64,000 nucleotides of DNA from the NCBI RefSeq assembly GCF_040448685.1, contig NZ_CP159290.1:3038001-3102000 (forward strand). The letters run 5' to 3'. The position numbers and the translations under genes are program-made. Under the pieces are notes generated by a model, which worked only from the letters and a program-made list of their open reading frames with translations, ran no database searches and was not told the DNA's origin. This document shows positions 16,903-25,067 of the stretch, in pieces. The stretch comes from Cellulosimicrobium sp. ES-005 (GTDB taxonomy: Bacteria; Actinomycetota; Actinomycetes; Actinomycetales; Cellulomonadaceae). Numbering within the stretch: the stretch's first letter is position 1; every line of letters begins with the position of its first letter.

Positions 16903-17769
16903 TCAGCGCTGCGCCGGTGCCGTCGTGCGTCCGACGCGACCCGAGACGAGGAAGACCGCCAGGATCGCGACGGCGATGAAGATGATGTTGAAGGTCCCGG
17001 CGAACGCGTTGAGCGCGTCGGACCCGGCGTTCGTCCCGTGCGTGTCGACACCGCCCGTCGCGAGGATCGTCGTCGGGTCGGTCGCCGCGTGCAGGAGGAT
17101 GGCGGGGACGATGCTGCCCGTGACGCGCATCGAGAGGTACATCATGGTGCCGAACCCGAACGCGTAGACCACCGTCGTGCCCACGGTCAGGAGGTTCTGC
17201 CCCGAGACCAGGTTCGACGCGTGCAGGAAGCCGAAGAGGATCGACGACAGCACCATCACGGCCTTCTCGCCGTACCCCGCGCGGCGGAGCATCGTGACGG
17301 CGACGCCGCGCGTCAGGACCTCCTCGGCGAACCCGATGCACAGGCCGAGCGCGAAGACGGTGAGGATCACCGTGACGTCGTACGACGACCAGCTCGTCGC
17401 GACGAGGTGCAGCACGACCGGTACGAGGACGAGGACGACGGCGACCCACATCCACGGCCGCCCCGCGATCGGTTGCGGACCGAACACCTCGCGCCGCCAG
17501 CGCATCGTGGACAGGAAGGCGACGAGCAGCAGGCTCATGACGAGGATCGGCAGCAGCAGCCCGAAGAACACGGTTCCGGACGAGTCGAGGAGCTCCTCGC
17601 CGCTGTCCGGGCCCAGCCCGCTGACGCCGACGAGCCATCCGAGCCCGAGGTACACCGCGATGTAGAGGACCGCGAAGAGGAAGGCCCGCCACCAGCCGCC
17701 CTGGTCCCAGAACCGCTGCCAGCCCGACCGCGGGGTGGCCTGCTCGATCGATCCCGTCACCTCGGTCAT
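16903..17769 (-). CDS. CPBP family intramembrane glutamic endopeptidase
   Basis: The 288-residue protein has about eight hydrophobic helices and the CPBP/Abi motifs: the Glu pair in FAEEVLTRG, a His in FGFLHASN, and a second His in LLHAATD. These form the membrane-embedded active site of Rce1-like proteases. Possible roles are prenyl-protein-type processing or peptide self-protection. The start ATG follows GAGGAGC. It converges with the small lipoprotein gene and lies downstream of arsR on the same strand, with 117 bases between. Confidence 0.9.
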   Translation of the reverse strand: MTEVTGSIEQATPRSGWQRFWDQGGWWRAFLFAVLYIAVYLGLGWLVGVSGLGPDSGEELLDSSGTVFFGLLLPILVMSLLLVAFLSTMRWRREVFGPQPIAGRPWMWVAVVLVLVPVVLHLVATSWSSYDVTVILTVFALGLCIGFAEEVLTRGVAVTMLRRAGYGEKAVMVLSSILFGFLHASNLVSGQNLLTVGTTVVYAFGFGTMMYLSMRVTGSIVPAILLHAATDPTTILATGGVDTHGTNAGSDALNAFAGTFNIIFIAVAILAVFLVSGRVGRTTAPAQR

Positions 17770-17886
17770 GGGTGCTCCTCGTCCGTCGTCGTACGGCCGC
17801 CGGCGCAGGCCGATCGGTGCGAACGGCGCGACCGACAGGAGCGAGCGTAGGGACGGAGCCCGCAGGGCGCGCGGCGAACCGCCCCG

Positions 17887-18249
17887 TCAGCGAGCGGTGG
17901 TGTCGGTGAGGGCGGCCGCGAGCCGGTCGAGCGCGCCCGGGACGAGCGAGTAGTACGCCCAGCGGCCGCGCTGCTCGCGGGTGAGCAGACCGGCGTCGAC
18001 CAGGATCTTGAGGTGGTGGCTGACGGTGGGCTGGGAGAGGCCGACCGGCTCGGTGAGGTCGCACACGCACGCCTCGCTGCCGTCCTGCGCGGCGACGATC
18101 GCCAGGAGCTGGACCCGGGTGGGGTCCGCGAGGGCCTTGAAGGTGCGGGCGAGCTCGCGCGCGGCCCCGGGGTCGACGGCCCGGGTGACGGGTCCGCAGC
18201 AGCCGGCGCCGTCGCCGACCGGGGTGAGGGTCAGTTCGGTCGTCGTCAT
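17887..18249 (-). CDS. arsR: ArsR family arsenic/antimony-responsive repressor
   Basis: The 120-residue protein has a winged helix-turn-helix (LSQPTVSHHLKILVDAGLL) and the ArsR metal-sensing motif ACVCDL at the start of the DNA-binding helices. A further CC pair near residue 18 (GAGCCGP) could add a thiol ligand. Metalloid binding would release it from DNA. The ATG at 18249 has GACGAT seven bases upstream, again leaderless-like. It is divergent from the flavoprotein gene, with ATTGACAAC-type operator sites between them. Confidence 0.92.
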   Translation of the reverse strand: MTTTELTLTPVGDGAGCCGPVTRAVDPGAARELARTFKALADPTRVQLLAIVAAQDGSEACVCDLTEPVGLSQPTVSHHLKILVDAGLLTREQRGRWAYYSLVPGALDRLAAALTDTTAR

Positions 18250-18256
18250 GCCCACC

Positions 18257-18262
18257 ATCGTC
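18257..18262 (-). promoter_or_regulatory. Possible -10 element of arsR (leaderless type)
   Basis: GACGAT on the minus strand ends seven bases before the arsR ATG. It matches only the second and last positions of TANNNT well, so this is tentative; GGTGGG between it and the ATG could be a weak ribosome binding site. Confidence 0.3.
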
Positions 18263-18268
18263 GCACAG

Positions 18269-18284
18269 ATTGACAACATTCGAT
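18269..18284. promoter_or_regulatory. ArsR operator site 1
   Basis: The 16-base element ATTGACAACATTCGAT has near-symmetric ends (ATTGA and TCGAT). A closely matching copy starts 36 bases further on. Site 1 covers the perfect -35 hexamer TTGACA of the flavoprotein promoter and lies in the arsR upstream region, so one bound repressor could control both genes. Confidence 0.65.
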
Positions 18285-18298
18285 ACGTCCTCCACGAT
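18270..18298 (+). promoter_or_regulatory. Promoter of the ars flavoprotein gene
   Basis: A perfect TTGACA at 18270-18275 is followed after exactly 17 bases by CACGAT at 18293-18298. Transcription would start near 18305, inside operator site 2, giving a leader of about 30 bases with GAGGAG before the ATG at 18334. Confidence 0.6.
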
Positions 18299-18304
18299 GC
18301 TCAT

Positions 18305-18320
18305 ATCGACAACCTTCAAT
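18305..18320. promoter_or_regulatory. ArsR operator site 2
   Basis: ATCGACAACCTTCAAT repeats site 1 with three differences and sits at the predicted transcription start of the flavoprotein gene. Confidence 0.6.
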
Positions 18321-18333
18321 GCGAGGAGTGGTG

Positions 18334-19752
18334 ATGGTCGAGGTGGTGCGGGACGAGCTCCCGGTCGTGGTGATCGGGGCGGGTCCGGTGGGCCTGGCGG
18401 CGGCCGCCCACCTGCTGGAGCGCGGGCTCGAGTCGGTGGTGCTGGAGGCCGGGGACGGCCCCGGCGCCGCGGTGGCGTCGTGGGGCCACGTGCGGCTGTT
18501 CTCGCCGTGGCGGTACGACGTCGACCCGGCGGCTCGGCGGCTGCTCGGACCGACGGGGTGGGTCGAGCCGGACCCCGACGCCCTGCCGACCGGCGCGGAG
18601 CTCGTCCACCGGTACCTCGCGCCGCTCGCCGCGACGCCTCAGATCGCGCCGCGCCTGCGCACGGGCACGCGGGTGCTCGCGGTCGCACGCGACGGGGCGG
18701 ACAAGACGCGCTCGCTCGGCCGGGGCCGCCGCGCCTACCGCGTGCGGACCATCGGTGCCGACGGCGTGGTGCGCGACGTGCTGGCCCGCGCCGTGGTCGA
18801 CGCGTCGGGCACGTTCTCGACGTCGAACCCGCTGGGGGCCTCGGGCCTGCCCGCCGTGGGCGAGGCGGAGTCGGCGGCGTTCGTGACCGGTCCGCTGCCC
18901 GACGTGCTCGGCGCCCAGCGTGACCGGTTCGCCGGCCGCGACACGCTCGTCGTCGGGATGGGGCACTCCGCGGCGAACACGCTCCTGAGCCTCGTCGAGC
19001 TGTCCGAGTCCGAGCCGGGCACCACGATCACGTGGGCGATCCGCGGCGGGTCGGCGCGGCGCCTGTTCGGCGGCGGCTCCGACGACGAGCTCCCCGCGCG
19101 CGGCCTGCTCGGGACGCGCCTGCGGGCCGCCGTGGAGGAGGGGCGGCTGACGCTGCTCACGCGCGTCTCGATCGACCGGCTCGTGCCCGGCGTCGGGACC
19201 GTCCAGGTGCTGGGGGCCGCGCGGGACGGGGCGCTGAACCTCGAGGTGCACCAGATCGTCGACGCGACGGGCTTCCGCCCGGACCTCGACATGCTGCGCG
19301 AGGTGCGCCTCGACCTGGACCCGGTCGTGGAGGCGCCCGCCGCGCTCGCCCCGCTCATCGACCCGAACCAGCACTCCTGCGGCACCGTGCCCCCGCACGG
19401 GGAGCAGGTGCTCGCCCACCCGGACGACGGGTTCTACCTCGCCGGCATGAAGTCCTACGGCCGCGCGCCGACCTTCCTGCTCGCCACGGGGTACGAGCAG
19501 GTGCGCTCGATCGCCGCGGCGCTGGCCGGGGACCGGACCGCGGCGGACGCGGTCGAGCTGAACCTGCCCGCGACGGGTGTCTGCTCGAGCGACCTGGCGC
19601 TGGAGGCCGACGGCGCGAGCGCGGGCGGGTCGTGCTGCGGCACCGCGCCGGCCGCGCCGCAGCTCGTGACCCTCGGTGTCGGGGCACCCGCCGGAGTCGG
19701 GTTCGCGACCGGCGTCGCGCACGGCCGCTCGGGCGACACGGAGCTCGGCTGA
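18334..19752 (+). CDS. Ars-operon flavin-dependent oxidoreductase (ArsO-like)
   Basis: The 472-residue protein has an FAD-binding Rossmann motif (VVVIGAGPVGLAAAAHLL, residues 12-29), a second nucleotide-binding motif (DTLVVGMGHSAANTLLSL) and a flavoprotein tail with GFYLAGMKSYGRAPTF. The C-terminus adds Cys residues (GVCSSDL, GSCCGTA) that could bind a metalloid or form a redox pair. Such flavoproteins are recurrent in actinobacterial ars operons and are annotated ArsO or similar; their biochemical role is not settled. The ATG at 18334 follows GAGGAG. It converges on arsC. Confidence 0.82.
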   Translation: MVEVVRDELPVVVIGAGPVGLAAAAHLLERGLESVVLEAGDGPGAAVASWGHVRLFSPWRYDVDPAARRLLGPTGWVEPDPDALPTGAELVHRYLAPLAATPQIAPRLRTGTRVLAVARDGADKTRSLGRGRRAYRVRTIGADGVVRDVLARAVVDASGTFSTSNPLGASGLPAVGEAESAAFVTGPLPDVLGAQRDRFAGRDTLVVGMGHSAANTLLSLVELSESEPGTTITWAIRGGSARRLFGGGSDDELPARGLLGTRLRAAVEEGRLTLLTRVSIDRLVPGVGTVQVLGAARDGALNLEVHQIVDATGFRPDLDMLREVRLDLDPVVEAPAALAPLIDPNQHSCGTVPPHGEQVLAHPDDGFYLAGMKSYGRAPTFLLATGYEQVRSIAAALAGDRTAADAVELNLPATGVCSSDLALEADGASAGGSCCGTAPAAPQLVTLGVGAPAGVGFATGVAHGRSGDTELG

Positions 19753-19756
19753 GCGC

Positions 19757-19797
19757 CCGGCCGCGCGTCTGGGTCCGGAGGACCGCCGCGCGGCCGG
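19757..19797. terminator. Bidirectional hairpin between convergent ars genes
   Basis: CCGGCCGCGCG at 19757-19767 pairs with CGCGCGGCCGG at 19787-19797, a perfect 11-bp stem lying between the flavoprotein gene and arsC. Confidence 0.55.
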
Positions 19798-19801
19798 CTC
19801 C

Positions 19802-20239
19802 TCAGCCGCGCGGCAGGGCGACCGGGGTGACGCCGAGCTCGTCGAGGAGAGTCAGCACGCGGGCGCGGATCTCGTCGCGGATGGGGCGGACGGCGTCGAT
19901 GCCCTGCCCGGCGGGGTCCTCCAGCGCCCAGTCCTCGTACCGCTTGCCGGGGAAGATCGGGCACGCGTCCCCGCAGCCCATGGTGATGACGACGTCGGAC
20001 GCCTGGACCGCGTCGGTCGTGAGGACCTTGGGCTGCTCGGCACGGATGTCGATGCCCTCCTCGAGCATGGCGTCGACGGCGACGGGGTTGATCCGGTCGG
20101 CCGGGGCCGACCCGGCGGAGCGGACCTCGACGGCCCCGCCGGACAGGGCCCGCAGGTATCCCGCCGCCATCTGGGACCGGCCGGCGTTGTGGACGCAGAC
20201 GAACAGGGCGGACGGCGTGGGCGGGGTGCTCTCGGTCAT
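19802..20239 (-). CDS. arsC: Arsenate reductase, low-molecular-weight phosphatase fold
   Basis: The 145-residue enzyme has the P-loop FVCVHNAGRSQ (CX5RS) at about residues 13-23, then RSAGSAP and the ArsC segment MGCGDACPIFPGKRYEDW with an additional Cys. It reduces arsenate to arsenite, which Acr3 exports. The ATG follows GGGAGACC. It is the last gene of the acr3 - fusion - arsC operon, 34 bases after the fusion gene, and shares its GKRYEDW-type segment with the reductase half of that fusion. Confidence 0.93.
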   Translation of the reverse strand: MTESTPPTPSALFVCVHNAGRSQMAAGYLRALSGGAVEVRSAGSAPADRINPVAVDAMLEEGIDIRAEQPKVLTTDAVQASDVVITMGCGDACPIFPGKRYEDWALEDPAGQGIDAVRPIRDEIRARVLTLLDELGVTPVALPRG

Positions 20240-20273
20240 GGTGGTCTCCCGGGTGGTGACGGTCAGGCGATGG

Positions 20274-21275
20274 TCAGGACAGGTCGGGCAGCAGGTCGGC
20301 CAGCAGGCGTCGTACCCGCTGGTCGAGGTCGTCGCGGATCGCGGCGACCCCGGCGGGGGACGCCAGGGCGGGGTCGCCGACGAGCCAGTCCTCGTACCGC
20401 GTGCCGGGCAGGACGGGGCACACGTCGCCGCATCCCATCGTGACGACGACGTCCGCGGCGCGGACGGCGTCGTCGGTCAACGGCTTGGGGAACGCGTCGT
20501 CCGCGGTGATGCCGAGCGCGGTCAGGCTCGCGCGCACGCCGTCGTGGATGTCGGCCGCCGGCGCGGACCCCGCGGAGCGGACGGCGACCCGGTCGCCGGC
20601 GTAGTGGCGCAGCAGGGCAGCGGCGAGCTGCGAGCGCCCGGCGTTGGCGACGCAGACGAACAGGACGTGCGGCCGCGCGTCGTCGGCGCGGGTCAGGTCG
20701 CTCAGCCGCTGCCGGGCGAACCGTCCCGTGAGGGGCACCAGATGGGCCGAGACCTTCGCCGAGCGGGCCAGGTCGGTGTACGACTCGCGGACCACGCGCT
20801 GCACGACGTCGAACCGGACGTCGGCGAAGGCGCCGGCCAGGTCCTCGGCCAGGTGGTCGAGGGCGGCGTCGACGTCGTCGAGGCCCGTGAGTGCGGTCGC
20901 GGCGCGCGCCGCGCCGAGCGCCGCCGGGGCGAAGGAGTCCAGCAGCGTCGTGACGGCCGCCCGGTACCCGGGTGCGATGCGGTACCAGACCCAGGTGCCG
21001 CGGCGCTCGGAGGTGAGCACCCCCACGTCGCGCAGCACCTTCAGGTGGTGCGACACGGTCGGCTGCGAGACGTCCGTGAGCGCGGCGAGGTCGCACACGC
21101 ACGCCTCGCCTGCGGCGGAGGTCGCGACGAAGGAGAGCATGCGCAGCCGCAGCGGCTCGGCGAGGGCCTTGAGCGTCGTGGCGACGGCGCCCGCGACCTC
21201 GGCCCCGATCGCGTGCGCCTCGACCTGCGGCGCGCAGTCGGCGTCCGCGACGGCCGGCGGCAGGGGGGTGGTCAT
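20274..21275 (-). CDS. ArsR-ArsC fusion: repressor joined to an arsenate reductase
   Basis: The 333-residue protein has three parts. Residues about 30-105 form an ArsR-type winged helix with the sensor motif EACVCDL and recognition helix VSQPTVSHHLKVL. Residues about 130-195 form a helical linker like the three-helix bundle found in front of some actinobacterial ArsC proteins. Residues about 203-333 form a low-molecular-weight-phosphatase-type ArsC with P-loop CVANAGRS (Cys 208) and MGCGDVCPVLPGTRYEDW. All key residues of both ends are present. Its ATG overlaps the acr3 stop codon by four bases. It could sense arsenite and reduce arsenate in one polypeptide. Confidence 0.9.
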   Translation of the reverse strand: MTTPLPPAVADADCAPQVEAHAIGAEVAGAVATTLKALAEPLRLRMLSFVATSAAGEACVCDLAALTDVSQPTVSHHLKVLRDVGVLTSERRGTWVWYRIAPGYRAAVTTLLDSFAPAALGAARAATALTGLDDVDAALDHLAEDLAGAFADVRFDVVQRVVRESYTDLARSAKVSAHLVPLTGRFARQRLSDLTRADDARPHVLFVCVANAGRSQLAAALLRHYAGDRVAVRSAGSAPAADIHDGVRASLTALGITADDAFPKPLTDDAVRAADVVVTMGCGDVCPVLPGTRYEDWLVGDPALASPAGVAAIRDDLDQRVRRLLADLLPDLS

Positions 21276-22399
21276 GACCTCACCTCGTCCAGCTCGGGTG
21301 CTCGGGTCGGGGGTGCGGAGGGGTCGACGGCGTACCAGCGGCGCGCGACCCACAGCGAGACGTAGACGAGACCCACCAGGACGGGGACCTCGATGAGGGG
21401 GCCCACGACCCCGGCCAGCGCCTGGCCGGAGGTCGCACCGAACGTCGCGATCGCCACGGCGATCGCGAGCTCGAAGTTGTTGCCCGCCGCGGTGAACGCC
21501 AGGGTCGTGGTACGGGCGTACCCCAGTCCCAGCGTCTTGCCGACGACGACGCCGACGCCCCACATGGCCGCGAAGTACACCAGCAGCGGCAGTGCGATCC
21601 GCGCGACGTCGAGCGGGCGCGAGGTGACGGCCTCGCCCTGGAGGGCGAACAGCAGCACGATCGTGAAGAGCAGCCCGTACAGCGCCCACGGGCCGACGAC
21701 GGGGAGGAACCGGTCCTCGTACCAGGCCCGCCCCCTGGCGCGCTCCCCGACCAGGCGTGAGGCGAACCCGGCGGCCAGCGGGACGCCGAGGAAGACGAGG
21801 ACGTTGAGCGCGATCTGCCCCACGGACACGTCCAGACCGTGGGCGTCGAGGCCCAGCCACCCGGGCAGCACCGTGAGGTAGAAGTAGCCGAGCAGGGAGA
21901 AGGCGACGACCTGGAACACGGAGTTGATCGCGACCAGCACCGCCGCGGCCTCCCTGTCCCCGCACGCGAGGTCGTTCCAGATCACGACCATGGCGATGCA
22001 CCGGGCCAGGCCCACGATGATCAGCCCGGTGCGGTACTCGGGCAGGTCGGGCAGGAACGCCCACGCGAGGGCGAACATCAGCGCCGGGCCCACCAGCCAG
22101 TTCAGCACCAGCGAGCTCACCAGGAGCTTCTTGTCGCCGGTGACGGCACCCACGCGGTCGTACCGGACCTTGGCCAGCACCGGGTACATCATCACGAGCA
22201 GGCCGAGGGCGATCGGGACGGAGATCCCGCCGACCTCCAGCGCGGCGAGCACGTCGGAAAGGGCAGGGACGAACCGGCCCAGGGTCAGCCCGGCAACCAT
22301 CGCCAGCCCGATCCACAGCGGCAGCCACCGGTCCAGCGTGGACAACCGGCCGCGCGTGGGCGCCGTGGGATCGCTCGCGCGAGGCTCTTGAATTGACAT
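21272..22399 (-). CDS. acr3: Acr3 family arsenite efflux transporter
   Basis: The 375-residue protein has ten predicted membrane helices and the Acr3 signature VGLARCIAMVVIWNDLACGD, with the conserved Cys needed for arsenite transport, plus the later motif AAGNNFELAIAVAIA. It exports arsenite using the proton motive force. The ATG at 22399 has no ribosome binding site; CAATAT lies six bases before it, so the message looks leaderless, with the -10 element inside a perfect operator palindrome. It is the first gene of a three-gene operon with the fusion gene and arsC. Confidence 0.93.
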   Translation of the reverse strand: MSIQEPRASDPTAPTRGRLSTLDRWLPLWIGLAMVAGLTLGRFVPALSDVLAALEVGGISVPIALGLLVMMYPVLAKVRYDRVGAVTGDKKLLVSSLVLNWLVGPALMFALAWAFLPDLPEYRTGLIIVGLARCIAMVVIWNDLACGDREAAAVLVAINSVFQVVAFSLLGYFYLTVLPGWLGLDAHGLDVSVGQIALNVLVFLGVPLAAGFASRLVGERARGRAWYEDRFLPVVGPWALYGLLFTIVLLFALQGEAVTSRPLDVARIALPLLVYFAAMWGVGVVVGKTLGLGYARTTTLAFTAAGNNFELAIAVAIATFGATSGQALAGVVGPLIEVPVLVGLVYVSLWVARRWYAVDPSAPPTRAPELDEVRS

Positions 22400-22403
22400 T
22401 TGT

Positions 22404-22427
22404 CTATATTGACACCAGCCAATATAG
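22404..22427. promoter_or_regulatory. ArsR operator over the acr3 promoter
   Basis: CTATATTG, eight bases, CAATATAG is a perfect 8-bp inverted repeat that includes ATTGACA, as in the operator sites near arsR. One arm holds the presumed acr3 -10 element (CAATAT on the minus strand). TTGCGC 18 bases further upstream could be the -35. Confidence 0.75.
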
Positions 22428-22559
22428 GCGCGCAAGTCCCGGGTCGGGGTGCCGCGGAACGACGGCAGGGATCACGCGGATCACGTGATGGCGCCGGGAG
22501 CGCACGCCGGTTCTGATGGTTGGTGACGGATGCCGACGGTCGGCGCAAGGGAGGACAGC

Positions 22560-24029
22560 ATGGGTATCGACGTCCGGCCCGGGTACAACACCGCGATCCC
22601 GGCCCAGATCACCACGCCGGACCGGGTGGCGACGAGCATCGGCGAGCTGCGGTTCGTCGACGGCGTCCCCACGCCCGAGACGGCGACCCGGGTCTTCGAC
22701 CACCTCGACCTGGTGCGGGGTGTCGAGGCGTTCCTCGGCTGCATCCCGGCCGCCTCGTTGGAGGCGATCCGGCGGGGGATCGCGGAGGTCGCGGGGGACG
22801 CGTGCCACCAGGGCGCGATCGCCGACCGACTGCTCGACTCCGACCCGCTCTTCCTTACCGGCAACACCGACACGGTGTACGCGATCGTCGTGCTCGACGT
22901 CGAGCGCGACGGCCCGACGGTCATCGAGGTGCCGCCGGGGTGCGGTCCCGGCACGGTCGACGACGCGTGGTTCCGGTTCGTGGTGGACCTCGGCGCGCCC
23001 GGCCCGGACCGGGGCGCCGGCGGCACGTACCTGATCGTGCCGCCGGACTACGACGGCGCGCGGCCCGAGGGCTGGTTCGTCGCTGAGACGCCGAGCGCGG
23101 TGAACCTCGTCATCCTGCGCGGGTTCCTCGTCGACGGGCGGCCTGACGCCGCGGTGCGACTGTTCGAGTCGGGCGTCAGGGTCTACCCGCTGTCGCGGCG
23201 GGACGATCCGCCGGCGATGGAGTGGGCGTCGTTGTCGGGCGTCACGGTGAACACGGTCCATGCGAACGACTTCTCGTTCTACGAGGAGGTCGCCCACGTG
23301 GTGGCCAAGGAGCCGATCGGGGTCGTCGACCCGGAGACGCGCGGGCTGCTCGCCTCGATCGGCATCACCAAGGATGCGCCGTTCGCGCCGGACGACCGGA
23401 TGCGCCGCATCCTCACCGACGCAGCGGCGGTGGGAAACGCCACGGCGCGCGCCATGGCGTTCCGGTCCCGGGAGCGCGCGTTCTTCCTCTACGAGGACCG
23501 CCGCTGGCTGAGCCCGTTCCCGGGCGGCGACTACCGGTTCCTGCGTGACGGCGGTGCCGGCGGCCGCTACCTCGACGCCCGCACCACCTTCTTCTACCTC
23601 GCGACGGTGAACACTCCCGCGATGGCGCTGAAGATGGTCGGCAAGGGGTCGCAGTACGCGCTGGCCACCGTGGACGTGGACGACGCGCCCCTCGACGGTG
23701 GGAGGGCGTACCGCCTCCGGCTCCCGGCCGACGTGCCGGCCGCGGACTTCTGGTCGGTCGTGGTGTACGACCCTCAGACCCGCTCGGAGCTGCAGACGGG
23801 CCAGCCGCTGCCGAGCCGGAACAGCAGGCGCGACGACCTCGTCCACAACGACGACGGCTCGGTGGACATCGTCTTCGGCCCCGAGGAGCCGCGCGAGCTC
23901 GCCGCGAACTGGGTCCAGACCGTGCCGGGCAAGGGGTGGTTCGTCCTGCTGCGCCTCTACGGCCCCCTCGAGAGCTGGTTCGACGGCACCTGGCGCCCCG
24001 GCGACGTCGAACCGCTGAGCGTCCCCTGA
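22560..24029 (+). CDS. DUF1254/DUF1214 domain-containing protein
   Basis: The 489-residue protein matches the two-domain family DUF1254 (about residues 40-210; LTGNTDTVYAIVVLDV) plus DUF1214 (about 350-480; FWSVVVYDPQTRSEL, QTVPGKGWFVLLRLYGPLESWFD). It has no signal peptide, unlike many relatives. The function of this family is not established. The ATG follows AAGGGAGGA. A 10-bp palindrome, ATCACGTGAT, at 22480-22489 could be a regulator site. It does not look like part of the ars system. Confidence 0.87.
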   Translation: MGIDVRPGYNTAIPAQITTPDRVATSIGELRFVDGVPTPETATRVFDHLDLVRGVEAFLGCIPAASLEAIRRGIAEVAGDACHQGAIADRLLDSDPLFLTGNTDTVYAIVVLDVERDGPTVIEVPPGCGPGTVDDAWFRFVVDLGAPGPDRGAGGTYLIVPPDYDGARPEGWFVAETPSAVNLVILRGFLVDGRPDAAVRLFESGVRVYPLSRRDDPPAMEWASLSGVTVNTVHANDFSFYEEVAHVVAKEPIGVVDPETRGLLASIGITKDAPFAPDDRMRRILTDAAAVGNATARAMAFRSRERAFFLYEDRRWLSPFPGGDYRFLRDGGAGGRYLDARTTFFYLATVNTPAMALKMVGKGSQYALATVDVDDAPLDGGRAYRLRLPADVPAADFWSVVVYDPQTRSELQTGQPLPSRNSRRDDLVHNDDGSVDIVFGPEEPRELAANWVQTVPGKGWFVLLRLYGPLESWFDGTWRPGDVEPLSVP

Positions 24030-24091
24030 CGCCGACGTCTCGACCAGCAATCCGCTTGAACCAGCCAGGTCCGGGGCGGGAGGCTCGTGCC

Positions 24092-24535
24092 ATGGTCGAC
24101 CTCCCGCTCCGCCCGGCCCGCCCCGACGACACCGGCGCGCTGGTGGACGTGTGGCGCCGTGCCGTCGAGGCCACGCACGACTTCCTTACCCCGGACGACG
24201 TGCGTGAGCTGGAGGTCGGCGTGCGCGACGAGTACCTCGCCGCCGTCGACGTGACCGTCGCGGAGCGCGACGGCCGGGTGGCGGGGTTCGTCGGGACGGT
24301 GGGGCACCGCGTCGAGATGCTGTTCGTCGACCCGGACCTCCACGGCCAGGGGATCGGGCGCGCGCTGCTGGCCCACGCCGGGCGGGACCACCCCGTGCTC
24401 GAGCTGGACGTCAACGAGCAGAACCCGGCCGCGCTCGGCTTCTACCGCGCACAGGGCTTCGAGGTCACGGGGCGGTCCGCGACCGACGGCCAGGGTCGCC
24501 CGTTCCCGCTGCTGCACCTGCGTCGCGAGTACTGA
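24092..24535 (+). CDS. GNAT family N-acetyltransferase
   Basis: The 147-residue protein has the GNAT fold: LRPARPDDTGALVDVW at the N-terminus, the acetyl-CoA loop DLHGQGIGRALLAHA (Q/R-x-x-G-x-G/A), and the C-terminal NPAALGFYRAQGFEVTGRS. It most resembles the YjaB-type subgroup. The ATG at 24092 follows GGGCGGGAGG. Substrate unknown. Confidence 0.88.
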   Translation: MVDLPLRPARPDDTGALVDVWRRAVEATHDFLTPDDVRELEVGVRDEYLAAVDVTVAERDGRVAGFVGTVGHRVEMLFVDPDLHGQGIGRALLAHAGRDHPVLELDVNEQNPAALGFYRAQGFEVTGRSATDGQGRPFPLLHLRREY

Positions 24536-24625
24536 CCGCGGTCATCGACCGATGAGCGGGCGCGCCCGCGCCGGTCGACCCTGGGGAGAGCGGGCCGTCC
24601 GGCCCGCACGACCCCAGGAGGCGAC

Positions 24626-25003
24626 ATGCTCGGCAAGGCGTTCAGCGGGTTCTCGGTCGACGACGTCGAGGCGGCGCGGCACTTCTACGGCGACCTGCTC
24701 GGGCTCACGGTCGAGGGCGACGACCTGCTGTGGATCCGGGTGCCCGGCGACTCCGGCGTGCTCGTCTACCCCAAGGGCGACGCGCACGAGCCCGCGTCGT
24801 TCACCGTCCTCAACTTCCCGGTCGACGACGTCCCCGGGACCGTCGCGGCCCTGCGCGAGCGCGGCGTCGCGTTCGAGCGGTACGCGGGGACGCCGGTCGA
24901 GACCGACGAGGACTTCGTCTTCCGCGGCGGCGGCCCGCTCATCGCGTGGTTCACCGACCCCGCCGGCAACGTGCTGTCCGTCATCCAGGACGACGACGCC
25001 TGA
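24626..25003 (+). CDS. VOC family protein (glyoxalase/dioxygenase fold)
   Basis: The 125-residue single-domain protein shows the vicinal-oxygen-chelate pattern: VDDVEAARHFYGDLLGL at the start and WFTDPAGNVLSVIQ at the end. Of the usual metal ligands only some are obvious, so a binding rather than catalytic role is possible. The ATG follows CAGGAGGCG. It converges with the second response regulator. Confidence 0.85.
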   Translation: MLGKAFSGFSVDDVEAARHFYGDLLGLTVEGDDLLWIRVPGDSGVLVYPKGDAHEPASFTVLNFPVDDVPGTVAALRERGVAFERYAGTPVETDEDFVFRGGGPLIAWFTDPAGNVLSVIQDDDA

Positions 25004-25067
25004 CGGCGCGGGGCCTCCGCACCACGGCGCCGGCTCCGAACCACTGCTCCGTCGCGCGACCGCGGTT

